A DNA stretch of 64,000 bases, from contig BLAL01000266.1 of NCBI GenBank assembly GCA_015698045.1, positions 186,001 to 250,000 on the forward strand, read 5' to 3'. The notes below the pieces were generated by a model. The model made no database searches and was not told where the DNA came from. It saw only the letters and a list, made by a program, of their open reading frames with translations. The DNA comes from Rhizophagus clarus (lineage: Eukaryota; Glomeromycota; Glomeromycetes; Glomerales; Glomeraceae). Position 1 is the first letter of the stretch. The number at the start of each line of letters is the position of its first letter. This document shows positions 24,476 through 36,126 of the stretch, in pieces. The position numbers were made by a program, and so were the translations under genes.

Positions 24476-25694
24476 TATATTATTTTTTTTATTTCTAATT
24501 TTTTTTTTTAATAATCTATATATGTTTTTATTGATATTTAATTTATATATTATATAAACAATTTATTAGAAGCTATATTCACCTTGACTTGCAGAATGTG
24601 ATCATTAAAATATTTTCATTTCTAATTTTTTTATTTCATTTTTTAATTTTATTTTATTTTTTTTTCCCTTTTATTTTTATAGATTTTTTTTTTAGATTTT
24701 AATTGCTTCTAATTTTTTTTTTTTTAGGTTTATCAAAACTCTTTAAAAGAAAAAGTAGGTACTTGACTTTATTTTTTTTATTGAATTCTCTTATTTTTAT
24801 ATTTATTTTTATTACTAATAACAGTCTTTTATTTTTCTTTTTTTTTTATCTTTATTTTATTTTTAATTTTAATATTTTTTTATTTTATTTTCTTTTTTTT
24901 TTATTTTCACTTCTTTATTTTTTTTTTTATTTTTTTTCCTTGTTTTTATTTTTGTTTTTCTTCTATTTATTTCTTTTGTTTTTCTTTTTTATTTTTTTCT
25001 TTGTTTTCTACTTTTCATTTTTTCATTTGTTTTTTTTTCTTTTTTTTTATCTTTTATTTTTGTCTTCTTTATCTTTTATTTTTATTTTTACAATATGTTT
25101 TTTTTAGATTTTTTTGGATCTTTTTAAAAATAAAGTAAATATTTTGCTTTTATTTCTTTTTTTTAATATATCTTTTTATTTTTTTTATTAACAAATTTTT
25201 TTCTTTCATTTTTTTTTATTTTTATTTTATTTTTAATTTTATTTTTTTTTTTCTTTTATTTTTTTTTTTATTTTTTTTTAAAAAAATTATTATGTATCAC
25301 CACTGGTAGTCAGCATCAGTGTTACATGATTTTATTTATCACCTATATCACATTCTTTACTTCTTCATTTTTTTTATAAGTATTTTAAGAACAAAATTTT
25401 TTTCATACTAAAAATTCTATTCATTACATATTATCTGTCACATCCCTATTTTTTTTATAATTCTGGCCAGAATATTAAAATTACTATATTAGAACTTTGT
25501 AATATATGGAATATTTATTTTAGGTGATACTCATTCTACAAAATTTTTTTTCCCATTTTTGAAAATTACTTTACCTGGAATTTTGTGTAATATTAATTTT
25601 TAAAAAAGGATATTTTTTATGCAAATCACTTAATTCTGGCTAAAATTATAAAATTATAATAATATACATGACACTAGTACTCATCACCAGTAGT
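24476..25694. other. Pyrimidine-rich low-complexity tract
   Basis: Long T-rich sequence with TTTTTTTAG followed by short segments and GTA, for example near 24,730 and 25,107. It may be a decayed mini-exon array. The frame at 24,703-25,107 is Phe/Leu low complexity and not credible as a gene. An AATTCTGGCCAGAATATT palindrome lies at 25,459-25,476. Confidence 0.5.
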
Positions 25695-25702
25695 AGTAAA
25701 TA

Positions 25703-27208
25703 TAAAGGTATGCTCTGGTAAAATCTGTTTAATCTGTTATCTATTTTTGAATGGATCAAATGATTCAGATTGCGAATGAACAGATTTTGGATAATTTGGA
25801 TAGATCTGTCAGATAATACCAGATTGAACAGATATTACATAGATGATCAGATTGATCAGATTAATCAGATAATCTGGTTAATCTGGTATTTTTTTTTTAA
25901 TTGCTATTTTTTTAAAAAAAAAAATTTTTTTTTTATTTTTTTAGACCTTCCTTCCAGAATTTTGCACTTTGTTTTTCTAGAGGACACTTTTCTGGAACTG
26001 GATTTCAGCTTGAAGGTGAGAGGATTTTATTTTTTTTTTTAATTTTTTTTTATTTATTTGTTTTTCTAATATTTCTTTTTATTCTATTTTGTAAATTTCA
26101 GCTTTCTGGGTTCTTTGGGATATCAGTAAGTTGATTTTTTTCAGAATTTACTTTGAAGAAACATAACTAACATTTCTTTTCTTATTTTTTTTTGTAGATT
26201 TTAGCTTCTTAGGTTCTTTGAAATATCAGGTAAGTGTATGAAGGTGAATTTTTCAGAATTTACTTTGAGAAAACGTACTAACATTTCTTTTTTATTCTTT
26301 TTTTGTAGATTTTAGCTTTTTGGGTTTTTTTGGATTTCAGATAAGTATGTGGAGGTGTATTTTTTCAGAATTTATTTTGAAGAAATGTATTAACATTTCT
26401 TTTCTTATTTTTTTTTGTAGATTTCAGCTTCTTGGGTTTTTTGGGATATCGGGTAAGTATGTGGGAGTGGATTTTTTCAGAATTTACTTTAAAGAAACGT
26501 AACTAATATTATTTTTCTTATTCTTTTTTATAGATTTTGGCTTCTTGAGTTCTTTGAAATATCGGGTAAGTGTGTGAGGATGGATTTTTCAGAATTTACT
26601 TTGAAGGAACATAACTAATATTTTTTTTTTATTCTTTTTTGTAGATTTTGATTTCCTGGGTTCTTTTGGATATTGGGTAAGTGTATGGGAGTGGATTTTT
26701 TCAGAATTTACTTTGAAGAAACATACTAACGTTTCTTTTCGTATTCTTTTTATAGATTTCAATTTCTTGGATTCTTTGAGATATTGGGTAAGTGTGTAGG
26801 ATGGGTTTACTTTGAGGAATAATTTTATTAGGTTCAAATTACTAAATTTCTTCACACATTAATGTAAATTTTATTAATTAAATTAATTAAATTATTTTGT
26901 TACACAATTACTGTATAATAAATTATAAACTAATAAACATATTATGGCTTGATTTTATTAGAAAAAACATTTAGTATAATAATAAATAAGATAGATAAAA
27001 ATTCATTAGATTGAACAAATTGAACAGATATCCGTTGAACCATCAGGTCAATCCAGACAATCTGGTTATACAAAACAGTTTATCAGATGAACAGATATCT
27101 ATTGATCCATCCAGCAATCCTGTTACACAATCTGGTCAATCTGAATCTGGTCAATTTTTGGATGGATGACCAGATATCTGGATTGACAGACTTCAGAGCA
27201 TACCTCTA
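25703..27208. mobile_element. hAT-type non-autonomous element carrying a minisatellite
   Basis: The ends TAAAGGTATGCTCTGG and, reverse-complemented, TAGAGGTATGCTCTGA are flanked by a perfect 8-bp duplication AGTAAATA (25,695-25,702 and 27,209-27,216). The subterminal regions are dense in CAGAT/ATCTG words such as AATCTGG and CAGATATCTG. The interior is the mini-exon array at 26,095-26,815. It has no transposase gene. Confidence 0.83.
26095..26815 (+). repeat. Mini-exon minisatellite array B
   Basis: About seven tandem units of ~110-115 bp on the plus strand. A typical unit reads TACTAAC, a T-rich stretch, TTTTTTTGTAG, a 32-nt segment beginning ATTTTAGCTTCTTGGG, then GTAAGTGTG. Each inter-segment stretch has donor, branch site and acceptor of a normal ~80-nt intron. 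At 32 nt the segments are not a multiple of three, and one frame contains TAG, so a joined product would not be a long protein. Confidence 0.75.
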
Positions 27209-27216
27209 AGTAAATA

Positions 27217-28235
27217 GCAAACCTCTTTTTTTTATTTTTTTTTTTTTTATTTTATTTTTATTTTATTTTTTTTTTTTATTTTTATTTTTTATTTTTATAC
27301 TTATTTGTTTCTTTTATTTTCCCTTCTTATTTTCTTTTTTCCTTTTATTTTTCCATCTATTTTGCTTTACTTTTCTTTTAGTTTTTATTTTTGTTCTCTT
27401 TACTTTTTATTTTTTTTTTATTATCATTTTATATTATAAAATTATAATAGTAATTTTATTATTTTGTAATATGTTTTTTAGATTTCCTGAATCTTTTCAA
27501 AATAAATGAGTATTTCATTTTATTTATTTTTTTTTTACTATATCTCTTTATTTTTATTATTAACAAAATTTTTTCTTTCATTTTTTTTTTTCATTTATTT
27601 TTGATTTTATTCTCTTCTCTTTTTTTTCATTTTATTTTTATTTTTGTTTCATTTTTTTATTTCCTTTATTTTTTTTTTTTTTTGTTACCTCCTTTTTGTT
27701 TTTCTTTTATTTTAAATTTTAATTCTTTCTTCTTTTATTTTTTTCTTTATATTAATTTTTATTTTTTTTTACTCTTTTATTTTTCTTTCTATTTTTATTT
27801 TTCTTTCCCTTTATTTTAATTTTCTTTTTTTAATTTTCTTCTTTTATTAAATATATTATTATTTTACTTTCTTTTGATCTTGTCTTCTTTTCTATTTATT
27901 TTGTTTTGTTTTATTACTTTTTATATTTTATTATTATTATTAAGTTTCATATCATTATTACTAATTATATTAAAAATAAAAGTTTTAGCTTTGAATACAA
28001 TAAACTTAAGTTTTAGTTTTAAATAATATATTTTATTCTTCTATTTAATAAATTTTAAAGTAATAAATATCCAAAATTTTGTGATATAAAAGTTATATTT
28101 TATTCTATAGAATTTTTTTAATAGCAAATTTTTTATATTTTATGTAAAAATAAATTTTAAGTTAAAAAAATTAGCCAATTAAAAATTAGTTATTTAAAAG
28201 TATTTATTATATAATAGAAGTAAATAACATGTATT
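27217..28235. other. Pyrimidine-rich tract and AT-rich spacer
   Basis: T-rich low complexity to about 27,900, then AT-rich sequence. A TTTTTTAGATTTCCTGAATC block at about 27,475-27,495 resembles a decayed mini-exon. I see no gene. Confidence 0.45.
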
Positions 28236-28315
28236 AGTTATTTGATAGGAGAGTTAGAATATCACTGAACTGTGAAGCAGTTCAGATAATATTTTAACAC
28301 CCCTATCAAATAACT
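28236..28315. repeat. Compact 80-nt hairpin
   Basis: AGTTATTTGATAGG (28,236-28,249) is matched exactly by CCTATCAAATAACT (28,302-28,315). An inner stem, CACTGAACTG with CAGTTCAG, closes a TGAAG loop. A few mismatches lie between them. It may be a minimal MITE or a structured RNA. Confidence 0.65.
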
Positions 28316-28877
28316 ATGTTATCCTATAGCTACTGATAATCATGCTTATAAATACGATATTAAATTATTTTCAGTTTAACATATTTCTTTCAGTCCTATT
28401 TTTTCTGTATAATATATGATATTGATATTTAATACATGATATTTTAGTATGTGAAAAATATCAACATTAATTTTGCAATTATAGTTTATTTATAGTTTAA
28501 TAAAATAAATATCAGTATGTTGAAAAAAGCATAATCCTATTTGGCTGTAAGATAATAGATTTTATCCAAAATAAGGAATAAATTTACTCTTTAAAAAAAT
28601 ATATAAATATATAACATTTATAATAAAATAAAAGATAATAAAAACTTGTAATAAAGCTTTTATATTATTATATTAAAAAAATCTTTATTAAAAAAATACT
28701 TATTTTAGTACAAATTATTTATATTTATGATTAATAACTTGATATAAAAAAAAAAAAATTATAAATATTGAATTAATATATTATAAAATTGAAAAAAAAA
28801 AACTTTATTTAGTATTAATTATAAAAAAAAACCTAAATTTATATATAATAATCTTACTATAAATTTCTTATTTTATT

Positions 28878-29009
28878 AGGGTGAATGTCTGGACTAGCTT
28901 AGGCTGGGAGTATTACATATAGAATAGAAGAGATTGCTATGTAATCCTATCTAACCTAATAAATGTATATACGATTTCATCACCAAAAAAAAAAAAAAAA
29001 AAAAAAAAA
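28878..29009 (+). mobile_element. Poly(A) retroposon with 17-bp target duplication
   Basis: A ~107-nt body followed by 25 A residues (28,985-29,009). The 17-mer AAATTTCTTATTTTATT occurs directly before it (28,861-28,877) and again across the end of the tail (29,007-29,023). The 3' part (ATGTAATCC, an AATAAA, and ATCACC before the A run) resembles the tail of the retroposon at 17,776-17,919, suggesting one family. Confidence 0.75.
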
Positions 29010-29651
29010 TTTCTTATTTTATTTTTATTTTTTATTAGACTGTCTTATAATACAGTATAATAATCAAATATAAAAAAAGAAGAAAAAGAGAATAATAAAA
29101 AAGTTTAGTAATATATATATCAGTCATATGGTTTTTCTAAATACTTTTTTATTTTTAATACTAAATAATATAATATTGATAATAGATCTGAGTTTTAAAT
29201 CTTATCAAAAAATCAGAATTAAATATATATTTAATTATTTTTATTCTTCTTATTTTTTTTATTTTTATTTTTATTTTATTTTTAATTTAGACTTTTTTAT
29301 TTAAATTATATTTTTATTCAATATAATAGTAAGATCTTAAAATATACATAAAAAGGTTAAATTTAAGTTTGTATATAATCAGTTAAAAAAAAATTATAAA
29401 ATTCTTTTTTTTATAGATAATTTTTAGTAAAAACCTATTATCAATTTTAAATAATAACTAAAATTATTATAACTCTGATTCTGAAAAAATGTGTATAGCT
29501 AATAGTAAAAATTTTTTGGTAATTTTTAATCTTTTTATATTTTAAGGTTTTATAATAATTAATAGCTAAAATACTAATTAAATTTAATAAAAGATCCAAC
29601 AAAAGTTAGATAAAATCAAATCAGCCAAATGAAGTTAACTTTTTAAACATA

Positions 29652-30165
29652 CTGAAAAAAAAATTAAAGAAAAAAGAATTCTTCTTGTTTTTCTTCTTTT
29701 TAGTTATTATTTACTTCCTTTTTAATATAATAATACAAAAGTTTCATTGCAAATTTTTTATTATTTTTCACTTTATCATAAAAGTTGTATATTTTTTTAA
29801 GAAAATACTTAACATTTGCAAAAATATTTTTATAAATATATTTTTTGAGTTTCCAAAAAAATTATTTTTTACTATTATATGATATTATAAAATATATGAT
29901 TAAAAATAACTGAAAAAAAAATTAAAGAAAAAAGAATTCTTTTTATTTTTCTTCTTTTTAGTTATTATTTACTGTACTTCCTTTTTAATATAATAATACA
30001 AAAGTTTCATTGCAAGTTTTTTATTATTTTTCACTTTATCATAAAAGTTGTAGAAAATACTTAACATTTGCAAAAATATTTTTATAAATATATTTTTTGA
30101 GTTTCCAAAAAAATTATTTTTTACTATTATATAATATTATAAAATATGTGATTAAAAATTATTCA
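29652..30165 (+). repeat. Tandem duplication of ~258 bp
   Basis: The block starting CTGAAAAAAAAATTAAAG at about 29,652 repeats at about 29,910 with near identity. The second copy lacks about 14 bases in the TATTTTTTTAAG region and has a GTAC insertion after TTATTTACT. It is non-coding. Confidence 0.8.
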
Positions 30166-30539
30166 AGTATATGAGGCAAACCTTTAGTATTTATCAAAAT
30201 TTGTATAAGTAGGGTAGCTTTTATATATATGTTGTTTTTTATTGGTGTTTTAAATTTTGTTACAAAATAGTTTATAATTTAAATCATTAATATATCATTT
30301 AATAATAAATATAAGAAGTTTTCTAGGTGCCACCTGGGGGTGGTATTAGAGTTTTTGCCACCCCTAGTCACGTGGTTTATAAATAATGAATTTAATTGGA
30401 TAAAAATTGTTCAAATCAAGAAAAGCGCGAAATTAAAAAAAAAATTTTATTTATTTATTTTTTTTTTTAAAAAACGTTCATTTGATTAATACCCTTGGGC
30501 TTTAATAGTAAGCTTTCTTTTTCTTTTCTTTTTTTTACT

Positions 30540-31050
30540 TTAGAAAATGTACTAACGTTCCTTTTCTTTCTTTTTTAGGAATGCATTTTTGGGTATTCAT
30601 TAGCAAATTAACTCAAAAAAATAACTATGTAGATATACGAAACTGCCGTCTCTGACAACACTGATTATGACAATCGTTGTCATTCATTGGCAAGCTTAAT
30701 TTTGACTTCTTCTCTAAGAATAAACGAACGGTTTATAAATTTAGTCAATATCGGGATTTCAATCCTTTCTTTTTTTCGAAGTTGGTAAAGCAATCTGATT
30801 TTTTTTTTCTTACAACTTAAGAAAATTATTAACGTTCTTTCCCAATTTCTTTTTGTAGGGATTAGTTTAGACTACCAAAGTTGATAGTGAGTATTACTGG
30901 AGGGAAGGAGAGATTTTTTTTTCATTTAAAAACGTCTATTAACATTCTTTTTTAATTTCTTTTTTGTAGGAGTAGCTAGATATTGAATATTAGAGGATGA
31001 GGGATTTTTTTTTCATATAAGAATGTTCGTTAATGTTCTTTTCATTGTTT
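30540..31050 (+). repeat. Mini-exon-like repeats in the MULE left arm
   Basis: Three loose units. Each has TACTAAC or TATTAAC, a pyrimidine stretch, and a TTTTTTAG or TTTTTGTAG acceptor-like site. The second continues with a ~28-nt segment and GTGAGTATT. The layout resembles array B, but the sequence is more diverged. Confidence 0.5.
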
Positions 31051-31260
31051 TTTATTTGGGGTGCATTGTGTAATATATAAGTACATGTGTAATGTGCAGA
31101 AACGATAATAAATACAGTTTCATTGATATTTATCAGTTGATATACGGATAAATTCAGATCCCGCGTAACTTAATTTATCAATAAATAAACTATTATCGCA
31201 TACAATCAATATTAAGTACTAAATTTTATTTAATTTCTATTCTTTATAAAGAAATGGGTT

Positions 31261-32250
31261 TAGGGCTCCGATCGGTTTCGGTAATTACCGAACCGTACCG
31301 ACCGGTTTCGGTATCGGAGCGGTTTCGGTTTTATGATTTATCGAACCGAAACTTTCAGTTTCGGTATCGGTTTTGCGATTTACCGAACCGATTTACCGAT
31401 AATAAAAACGTTTTTTTTTTATAAGAAAAACGTAAATAATGTAGTTAAAAAAAAACGTTGCGAAATGTTTTTTACATAAACATTTGATATAAAAAATAAC
31501 GTTTCGCAACGTTATTTTTGCGGAACTTGTAAAAAACGTTGCGAAACGTTTTTTACATAAACGATTTGATAAAAAATAACGTTTCGCAACGTTATTTTTG
31601 CGAAACTTGTAAAAAACGTTGCGAAACGTTTTTTACATAAACGATTTGATAAAAAAAATAACGTTTCGCAACGTTATTTTTGCGGAACTTGTAAAAAACG
31701 TTGCGAAACGTTTTTTACATAAACAATTTATTATGAAAAATAACGTTTCGCAACGTTATTTTTGCGAACATTGTAAAAAACGTTGCGAAACGTTTTTTAC
31801 ATAAACGTTTGATATAAAAAAAATAACGTTTCGCAACGTTATTTTTGCGAAACTTGTAAAAAACGTTGCGAAACGTTTTTTACATCGGAAATTTAATATA
31901 GAAAACAACGTTTCGCAACGTTATTTTCCTTTTTATTTAAAAACGTTGCGAAACGTTTTTATAAAACGATTTAATATAAAAAAAACGTCTCGCAACGTTT
32001 TTTTTTGTCACTTTAATAAAAAACGTTGCGAAACGTTTTTTTATGGATGATTTGATAAGAAAAAATCGTTTCGCAACTTTTTTTTTGCTAAACGTTGCGA
32101 AACGTTTTTTTACTAAACTCGTTCGGTAAATCGGTTCGGTTTTCGGTAATTACCGATCGGTTTCGGTAATCATTAATACCGATACCGATTAATTCGGTTC
32201 GGTATCGGTTTTTGCAAAAACCGAACCGAACCGAACCGATCGGAGCCCTA
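31261..32250. mobile_element. hAT-type foldback element, younger copy
   Basis: The ends TAGGGCTCCGATCGGTT and AACCGATCGGAGCCCTA are flanked by a perfect 8-bp duplication AATGGGTT (31,253-31,260 and 32,251-32,258). Beyond the ends come ~100-bp GGTTTCGGTA-rich inverted arms. The core is a ~75-80-bp tandem unit holding AACGTTGCGAAACGTT and its reverse complement AACGTTTCGCAACGTT, so each unit folds on itself. It inserted at the stop codon end of the MULE transposase gene. Confidence 0.92.
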
Positions 32251-32257
32251 AATGGGT

Positions 32258-35200
32258 TTAATCATCATTTTCTGCATCTTTCCTTTTGCATTTTACGTAA
32301 GTGTGACCCTCTTTCTTACATAATTTACATGGCGCCGTACATCGTCAAATGTTATGATTAGTTGCGTTACAATTACTACATCTATTACCCTGCGAACTGC
32401 GTTGCCCATCATTATCCTGAACAAAAGTATTTGAACCACCACTTTTAGTGCCCATTTCAACAGAACTTTTATATCTTTTATTTCGTGGTCTTCCTTTAGA
32501 CTTAACTATATGCGGATTAAGAGTTTTGTTTGATTCGTCAGCTATTTCATTTGTATCATTATATAATTCTTCTAAAATCTCATTAAAGACATTTAAAATA
32601 TCTGATCTATGTTTTTCAGAAGCAACTTGAGCAATCTTACGTCCAAGTTCAAATAAATTGCTATATAAATGTCGTATATTGATTTTCACATTAATATCAT
32701 CAATTAAATAAGAGTCATTTCGAAGTTCATCCAAAACTGTTGACTCTTTCGCATACGAGGATTGTCCATTTATATCTACAAATTCTTGATTTTGATTATC
32801 AAAATTGTTACATGTTTCAGGATTATCCAACTGATTTTTGTTTTCTATTTTGAACCATCGCTTCTTAATTAAGAAAATACTGAATTGTGCTTGTTTACTA
32901 CGAATCATAACCTGAAAAAAGTGATGGCACACCAATCCACGATTTAAAATCATTAAACAGGTATAAATATGACTCTTATCACATAGAAGAATCACGAAAT
33001 GAGGAAAAGAATTTGATTTGTGAGTGAGATAGGTAATACGCCATATTTCGGCAATGTTTGTTCTATCAACTTTATCAACAAGTGATCTTAAAGATATTTG
33101 AGCAAAGTCATCTTGGTTATTTTCATCATTGACTTCATGTACGAAATCCTAAAAATTAAAATAAGAAAATTAAAGTTAGATCAATACACGCCAGTTTGCT
33201 TATACAAAAATGATAAAAATATTAATTTCCTAGCGGAAATTACATGTAAATAGAGAAAATTAAATATTTGTATTTACTTTTTATGTCATTACCAATTAAA
33301 CCAATGCTTACCTCTTCAAAAACTTCATAATCTTCTGGAGGTATTAATGTAGCATTATACTTTAAACTGATATCAAGTTGAGCTTTTTGTATGAAGTACA
33401 TCTCCATCGTAAGATACTTTTTAGCTCTTTTATTACATGCGGGAAAATCCTTTCAGATGAAGTTGTTGATATGTTTGTATGGGGTAATGATTCAATCCAA
33501 TCTCAATATTCTGCTTTAGCAGTTTGATTGCAAAGAAATTCCTGAATGCCTTGAAAACATTCAACCAAACTGCTTTTGGAATTTACATATTTCTTAATAA
33601 TTCCATTAATGCCTTCAACACGTTGTGTTGATGTCATTCCTGCAGTAAAATACTAAAGAAAAATAAAAATAAAATGTTAAAGAATTAGAAATGTAAAATT
33701 ACATTTAATTTACATAAATCAAGTAACGCAAAAATTAAAATTTGGCAATATAACATATTTACCATACAAATAAATGCTTTGCCCCATGACTCTTTGATTT
33801 TATCCAAAGTTCCCATTAAATAATCATTAGCACAAGGAAATAATTCAATCAATTATTCCCACCTAATATTAAATAAAGTTTCATTCAGACTATTGCGTAC
33901 AGAATAAAACTTAGATAAAAATTCAGTATAATTTTTGCCTAAAGATCATTGTACATGACGATCTAAATTTTGATGAATATGAAATATACAGTGAACATGT
34001 TTAACATTAGGTAAAAAATTTTTTATTGCTGCATCTAAACTAAACATGGGGCCCGAAACTGAAATCTCCCGAAACCCTTTAGGTTTAGGTATATACCGAA
34101 ACTTAGTTTCGGGATGTGCATCTATTTCCCGAATCCCGAATCCCGAATCCCTCCCAAAACTCCCCCGAAACCATATATACCAAAATATAACCGAGACTTA
34201 CGTATTAATCATGTTATTTATTTTGATTTAATTGTAGGACTCAAGGTTCCTTTTAAGTAACAATAGTGATTACTGGTGTAATCCATTTAGCATTTATAAT
34301 TAATAATAAAATGAAATTAAACATTCGTAATTTTCAAATTTTAATAAATTAATATTTTGGGTCCGAGTCATTATCTTGGCCAAAAATTATAGATAGTGCT
34401 GGCCAAGTCGAGCATAATTCGGGCCAAAACAGTTTCGGGTTTCGGAATTAATTTCAGGTTTCAGGAAAGGTTTCGATTCGTATATTCCAAAACCCGAAAC
34501 TTTCGGAAATCCACTTGGAGGTTTCGGGTCCCATGTATAATCTAAACCTGTATCTGCGTCACTAAGAAGAACAGTTGGCAGTATTCCATTATTTGCTTTT
34601 AGGAGTTGTTCTAAAACCTATACATAAGATGATGATGTTTCATCAGATAGTAATGCTTGTGCAAAAATTCGTGTATAGTTTCGATTGTCAACACCAACAA
34701 AAAAACAAAGAGCCATTTGATATCTATTTGTTCTTGAGGTATTATCTATTACTATAACATCATAATAACGTTGATATAGATCTTGTTGATTTGAATCCAT
34801 CCAAAAAATATGAAATAATCTTCCTTGATGTATTTTTTTTGCAATAAACATTCCAGGATCATCCTTTTGCTGAATTTCAAGCTTTTCTAATAACTAAAAC
34901 GCATCACTATCTGAATCATTAATTTCATTATGATTATTCTGTTTAAAGCGCTGAATAGCGTTTATTACATCTTTTTCTAAAAATGTTTGTTGTGGGAATT
35001 CAGAAATTAAAAGATTTTGGATCATAAAACTACCCATTCCAGGTGAATTATTAACATAAAACTTAATTCTATTCAATACAGATTCTGATAAACTGCGATA
35101 TAATGGAGCAAATACTGCGTTATGATATTAAGATTATGATTTTTGTGATTGGATTCAAAAGTAGTTATACGAGGATTTGAATCATATTTTGGCCAACAAA

Positions 35201-35600
35201 TATTGATATAACATGTGCAACCAACTCGAGAAGATGTAGTATTACGCGTTTTATTTGGATTATTACTTTTACGCATCCTTGGCATACCAGAATGACTACA
35301 TTCAAATACTTTTTTACTAATATCTCCATCAGCTCGATAGTAAGTATTTTGTAATCTCTATACAAATCCTTTTATTTTAGCATATGCATATAATACTTGG
35401 TCTACATGCTCCCAACTTTCAAATCTATATTCAACTGCTAATTCTTCTGCTTGTTTTTTTAAATTTTCACTAATTTGAAGTTCCTGGAAAACCTTTTGTC
35501 ATTTTTTTTTTGAAATTGCAGATTTGGACGTTAGAGCTAAGGTGTTTTCCTTATTTGAATCTTCTTGATCATACTCTAACTCAAGATCATTAATAATACT
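32258..35600 (-). pseudogene. FAR1-type MULE transposase, degraded
   Basis: Read on the minus strand the parts are in family order. A FAR1-like DNA-binding region lies at about 35,070-35,290 (SSRVGCTCYINICWPK and a His-rich end). The MULE core begins at about 34,850 with YYDVIVIDNTSRTNRYQ and FVGVDN, continues with LSDADTG, and resumes after the insertion with AAIKNFLPNVKHVHCIFHIH. A TQRVEGIN segment lies near 33,610, a SWIM-like C-C-H finger near 32,930, and two CCHC knuckles near 32,290-32,380. Two short introns are likely (about 33,660-33,775 and 33,150-33,310). Several in-frame stops, a frameshift near 35,115 and the inserted element at 34,041-34,539 make it non-functional. Confidence 0.88.
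34041..34539. mobile_element. hAT-type MITE inside the MULE gene
   Basis: The ends TAAACATGGGGCCCGAAAC and, reverse-complemented, TATACATGGGACCCGAAAC are flanked by a perfect 8-bp duplication ATCTAAAC (34,033-34,040 and 34,540-34,547). Leaving out the element and one duplication brings the MULE frame back together across the site. The interior is rich in CCCGAAAC/GTTTCGGG words. It also contains TTGGCCAAAA-type motifs. Confidence 0.9.
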
Positions 35601-35982
35601 ATTTATTTTAATAAATTTTAATAGTAATAATACATGTTATAAACAGTAGTACAGAAGTTCTTTGTTTCGTATTATTTTGTTTTTTTTATAGAAAATTTGT
35701 GTATCATATGACAAGTAATACAATTATGTTTACAATATCACGTGACATAATACGGGGTGGCAAAAAATCAAATACCACCTGGGGTGGCACCAACAATTTT
35801 TCTAAATATAATTAATAAATTGAAATGAGATATTTATAACTTTTTTTGTATAGCAATAGCTTATAATAATATTACTGCTGTATAAAAGTAAGATTTTCAG
35901 CAAGTATATATTTTGTAAGATTATAAATTATATTCTTATTAAAAAGTTTTTTTATTTTTTGCATTTCAAGTATCAATTATGT

Positions 35983-36126
35983 CAGTGTCGGGCTAAGCCC
36001 AGCGGAGGCTAAAGCCCCTATACATCCCCCCTCCGTGAGGAAACCCTACCAGATCCCCTTCCAGTTAGGCTCCAGCGCCTTACGGCGCGTCTCTAACAAT
36101 ACCATGGATAAATACCATTTCCATAC
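35983..36126 (+). repeat. Left terminal inverted repeat of the 12.9-kb element
   Basis: Pairs with 48,722-48,863. It contains the small palindrome GGGCTAAGCCC. Immediately inside follow several copies of a CCCATCTGTCCC word in both orientations (36,130-36,165, 36,237-36,262, 36,323-36,350). Confidence 0.85.

Larger units (their letters stand above)
30315..35802 (-). mobile_element. MULE transposon, 5.5 kb, with two nested insertions
   Basis: The ends are inverted: GGTGCCACCTGGGGGTGGTA near the left and, reverse-complemented, GGTGCCACCCCAGGTGGTAT near the right. Both continue into TTTTTGCCACCCC and a CACGTG. A perfect 9-bp duplication TAAATATAA flanks it (30,306-30,314 and 35,803-35,811), the size typical of MULEs. 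It carries a FAR1/MULE transposase gene on the minus strand. Elements at 31,261-32,250 and 34,041-34,539 inserted into it later. Confidence 0.92.

Noticed and set aside
24703..25107. 134-codon Phe/Leu-rich frame
   Set aside because: Composition follows from T-rich low-complexity DNA. There are no motifs or a credible start context.
27601..27819. 72-codon Phe-rich frame
   Set aside because: Same pyrimidine-tract artefact.
32448..32630. Plus-strand frame opposite the MULE transposase
   Set aside because: Shadow of the minus-strand transposase remnant.
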